Shown piece by piece: positions 5,877 through 7,243 of a stretch of 7,243 bases of DNA; the first letter of the stretch is position 1, and each line of letters begins with the position of its first letter. Source of the stretch: Methylotenera sp. (GTDB taxonomy: Bacteria > Pseudomonadota > Gammaproteobacteria > Burkholderiales > Methylophilaceae); contig JACDEP010000113.1 in the NCBI GenBank assembly GCA_013816325.1, positions 1 to 7,243 on the forward strand, read 5' to 3'. The notes beneath the pieces were generated by a model. That model was given only the letters and a program-made list of their open reading frames with translations. It did no database searches and was not told the origin of the DNA. Both the position numbers and the translations under genes were made by a program.

Positions 5877-7019
5877 ATGGCCCGTCCTTTCAAGCAACAA
5901 CGTGACCCGCAGCGCACCGTCCGTCGTCCTACCACTAACTTTACCAAGTTAGTGGCCGATTCAAATGCGCCACCAGAGCCCACCCAGCGTTTGCACAAAT
6001 TACTTGCATTGGCAGGTTTAGGCTCACGCCGCGACATGGAAACGCTGATTGCCAGTGGTCGTGTCACAATCAACGGACAAACCGCCATGGTAGGCGCTGG
6101 CGTTACGCAACACGATATTGTGCGTGTTGATAGCCGCCCGCTCAAATTGCCATTTGAGGCTGAATTACCGCTAGTGTTGCTCTACCATAAACCTGAAGGC
6201 GAAATCGTTAGCCAGGATGATCCTGAAGGGCGTGCCACGGTATTCGATAAGTTGCCCAAAGTTAAACACGGCAAATGGATTGCCATTGGCCGTTTGGATA
6301 TGAATACCAGTGGTTTATTGATATTTACGACTTCCGGCGACTTGGCGAATCGCTTTATGCACCCACGCTATGAAGTTGAGCGCGAATATGCTGTTCGTAT
6401 TTTTGGTGAATTGACCGAAGGTCAAATGACACAGTTGGCCGAAGGCATTGAGCTTGAAGATGGTCCAGCTAATTTTGATAGCATTACCGCACAAGGTGGC
6501 GAAGGCGCTAATCATTGGTACCAAGTAGTTCTGCGCGAAGGACGTAACCGTGAAGTACGTCGCTTGTTTGAAGCTTTTCAATTACCAGTAAGCCGTTTGA
6601 TGCGCGTACGTTTTGGCCCGGTAAATCTACCACCACGTGTTAAACGCGGACAAATGTTGAAATTGGAACAAAAACAAGTGGTGGATTTGCTTGAATGGGC
6701 TGGACTGGAAGTGCCTAAAGCACCGCTAAGGCAATTGACCCAGCGTGAAAAAGACAAAGCGACAACAGTGTTTATGCCTAAAGTGCGTAAGCAACGCATG
6801 AGCGTGCTGGATAGGGTGCCGCGCGAAGCGGCTGATGGCAATAATAAGCTTTATCGCGGCAAATCAGTAGGTGCTCGTGCCGAGGGTTCTAAAGGACCGG
6901 CAATTAAAAAACCAGGCCCTAAAAAATCTGCGAATCGTCGTGTAAGACAAACCAGTGATTTGCCTGCTGAAGCGCCAAAAATGCAAAAAAAAAGTGACCG
7001 CAATAGAGGCCGGGGTTAA
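5877..7019 (+). CDS. rluB: RluB-type 23S rRNA pseudouridine synthase
   Basis: This enzyme belongs to the RsuA/RluB/E/F group and would convert a uridine of 23S rRNA helix 89 (position 2605 in E. coli numbering) to pseudouridine. An S4 RNA-binding domain covers about 37-90 (RLHKLLALAGLGSRRDMETL, then GRVTING). The catalytic domain follows, with HKPEGEIVS at 104-112, the active-site motif GRLDMNTSGLLIFT containing Asp141, and REGRNREVRRLFE (220-232), the family's C-terminal signature. At 380 residues it exceeds E. coli RluB (291). The surplus is about 35 residues before the S4 domain, rich in Arg and Gln, and a tail from about 284 to 380 rich in Lys, Arg, Pro and Gly that looks disordered and suits RNA or ribosome contact. 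RluB is preferred over RsuA, RluE and RluF by overall sequence and tail, and by the shared neighbourhood with yciV-yciO in E. coli. The ribosome binding site is weak. Confidence 0.92.
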   Translation: MARPFKQQRDPQRTVRRPTTNFTKLVADSNAPPEPTQRLHKLLALAGLGSRRDMETLIASGRVTINGQTAMVGAGVTQHDIVRVDSRPLKLPFEAELPLVLLYHKPEGEIVSQDDPEGRATVFDKLPKVKHGKWIAIGRLDMNTSGLLIFTTSGDLANRFMHPRYEVEREYAVRIFGELTEGQMTQLAEGIELEDGPANFDSITAQGGEGANHWYQVVLREGRNREVRRLFEAFQLPVSRLMRVRFGPVNLPPRVKRGQMLKLEQKQVVDLLEWAGLEVPKAPLRQLTQREKDKATTVFMPKVRKQRMSVLDRVPREAADGNNKLYRGKSVGARAEGSKGPAIKKPGPKKSANRRVRQTSDLPAEAPKMQKKSDRNRGRG

Positions 7020-7243
7020 TTGACTTTTCGGACCACGCATAAGCTGTTTGCATTTTTCGTACTGTTCCTTGTCGGTGTTGCGATCTGGAGTGTATTGATT
7101 GAGCCTAGATGGGTGGCAAAAAGAACGATCGATGTTGCGATGCCCGGTCACCAACTCCAAGGCTTGAAAGTTGCAATTGCATCCGACTGGCATCTAACAA
7201 AACGGCCATTTTTGCGGGTGATGACCGTCGAGCGGGCCCAAGC
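7020..7243 (+). CDS. Membrane-anchored metallophosphoesterase, N-terminal part only
   Basis: The window holds the first 74 codons if TTG at 7020 is the start. The product begins with a basic stretch and one hydrophobic segment (about residues 8-27, KLFAFFVLFLVGVAIWSVLI), a likely signal anchor. After IEPRW comes QGLKVAIASDWHLTKRPFL, where Asp56-x-His58 is the first metal-binding motif of calcineurin-like phosphoesterases. This layout fits the YkuE/YaeI-like group, periplasm- or exterior-facing phosphoesterases; the remaining motifs and the substrate lie beyond the edge. TTG follows the rluB stop immediately and in the same frame. AGAGG (7005-7009) stands ten bases upstream. GTG at 7113 or ATG at 7140 would lose the membrane segment, so they are less likely. 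The family is fairly sure; the exact start is not. Confidence 0.75.
   Translation, partial: MTFRTTHKLFAFFVLFLVGVAIWSVLIEPRWVAKRTIDVAMPGHQLQGLKVAIASDWHLTKRPFLRVMTVERAQ

Noticed and set aside
5855..6145. Reverse open frames opposite rluB, trpS, scpA and the protease (for example this 96-codon one)
   Set aside because: All lie antisense to well-conserved genes, with Cys/Ser/Arg-rich, patternless translations typical of shadow frames.
6985..6993. Run of nine A near the 3' end of rluB, possibly a slippage or phase-variation site
   Set aside because: Adding one A brings TGA almost at once, and losing one A brings TGA at 7021-7023, so only the last few residues of a disordered tail would change. 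No on/off effect is expected.
1..7243. A novel defence, mobile or biosynthetic system
   Set aside because: Every sizeable open region is explained by a recognised housekeeping family. I see no long repeats, insertion-sequence ends, tRNA, attachment site, CRISPR-like spacing or composition shift.

Overview
This is a gene-dense stretch of ordinary chromosome, most likely from a betaproteobacterium. The order of Nitrosomonadales and a Methylophilaceae-like organism (Methylotenera or a relative) is my best guess. That rests on the protein style, the moderate GC content judged by eye, and the run M50 protease-trpS-scpA-scpB-rluB. The taxonomic call is inference, as no database was searched. Every gene belongs to a family I recognise, no frame is broken, and there is no sign of a phage, insertion sequence, CRISPR array, RNA gene or recent transfer.

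Layout: two genes run leftward at the left end. yciB (inner-membrane septation protein A) is complete. yciI starts on the last base of the yciB stop codon (TAATG) and runs off the window edge. A 165-base gap (782-946) with promoter-like elements in both directions separates them from a rightward series that fills the rest of the window. That series is a PHP-family phosphoesterase/RNase AM gene (rnm, formerly yciV/trpH), yciO, a small M50 site-2-type protease, trpS, scpA, scpB, rluB and the start of a membrane-anchored metallophosphoesterase. Gaps are 0 to 107 bases and none holds a convincing terminator, so one long transcript with internal promoters before trpS and rluB is plausible.

Function: the rightward genes concern RNA metabolism and chromosome upkeep. 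RNase AM trims rRNA 5' ends and removes phosphate from 3',5'-nucleotide bisphosphates, RluB modifies 23S rRNA, TrpRS charges tRNA(Trp), and YciO is a paralogue of the t6A enzyme TsaC. ScpA and ScpB are the kleisin and winged-helix partners of SMC. In E. coli yciV, yciO and rluB also lie close together next to the trp operon, so part of this cluster is an old neighbourhood, here with protease-trpS-scpAB inserted.

I found no undescribed system. The points most worth a second look are a four-cysteine motif in TrpRS that nearly matches the [4Fe-4S] motif of the Thermotoga enzyme, a perfect 15-base palindrome where the rnm ribosome binding site should be, a duplicated ribosome-binding segment before trpS, and the in-frame rluB/metallophosphoesterase junction separated by one stop codon.
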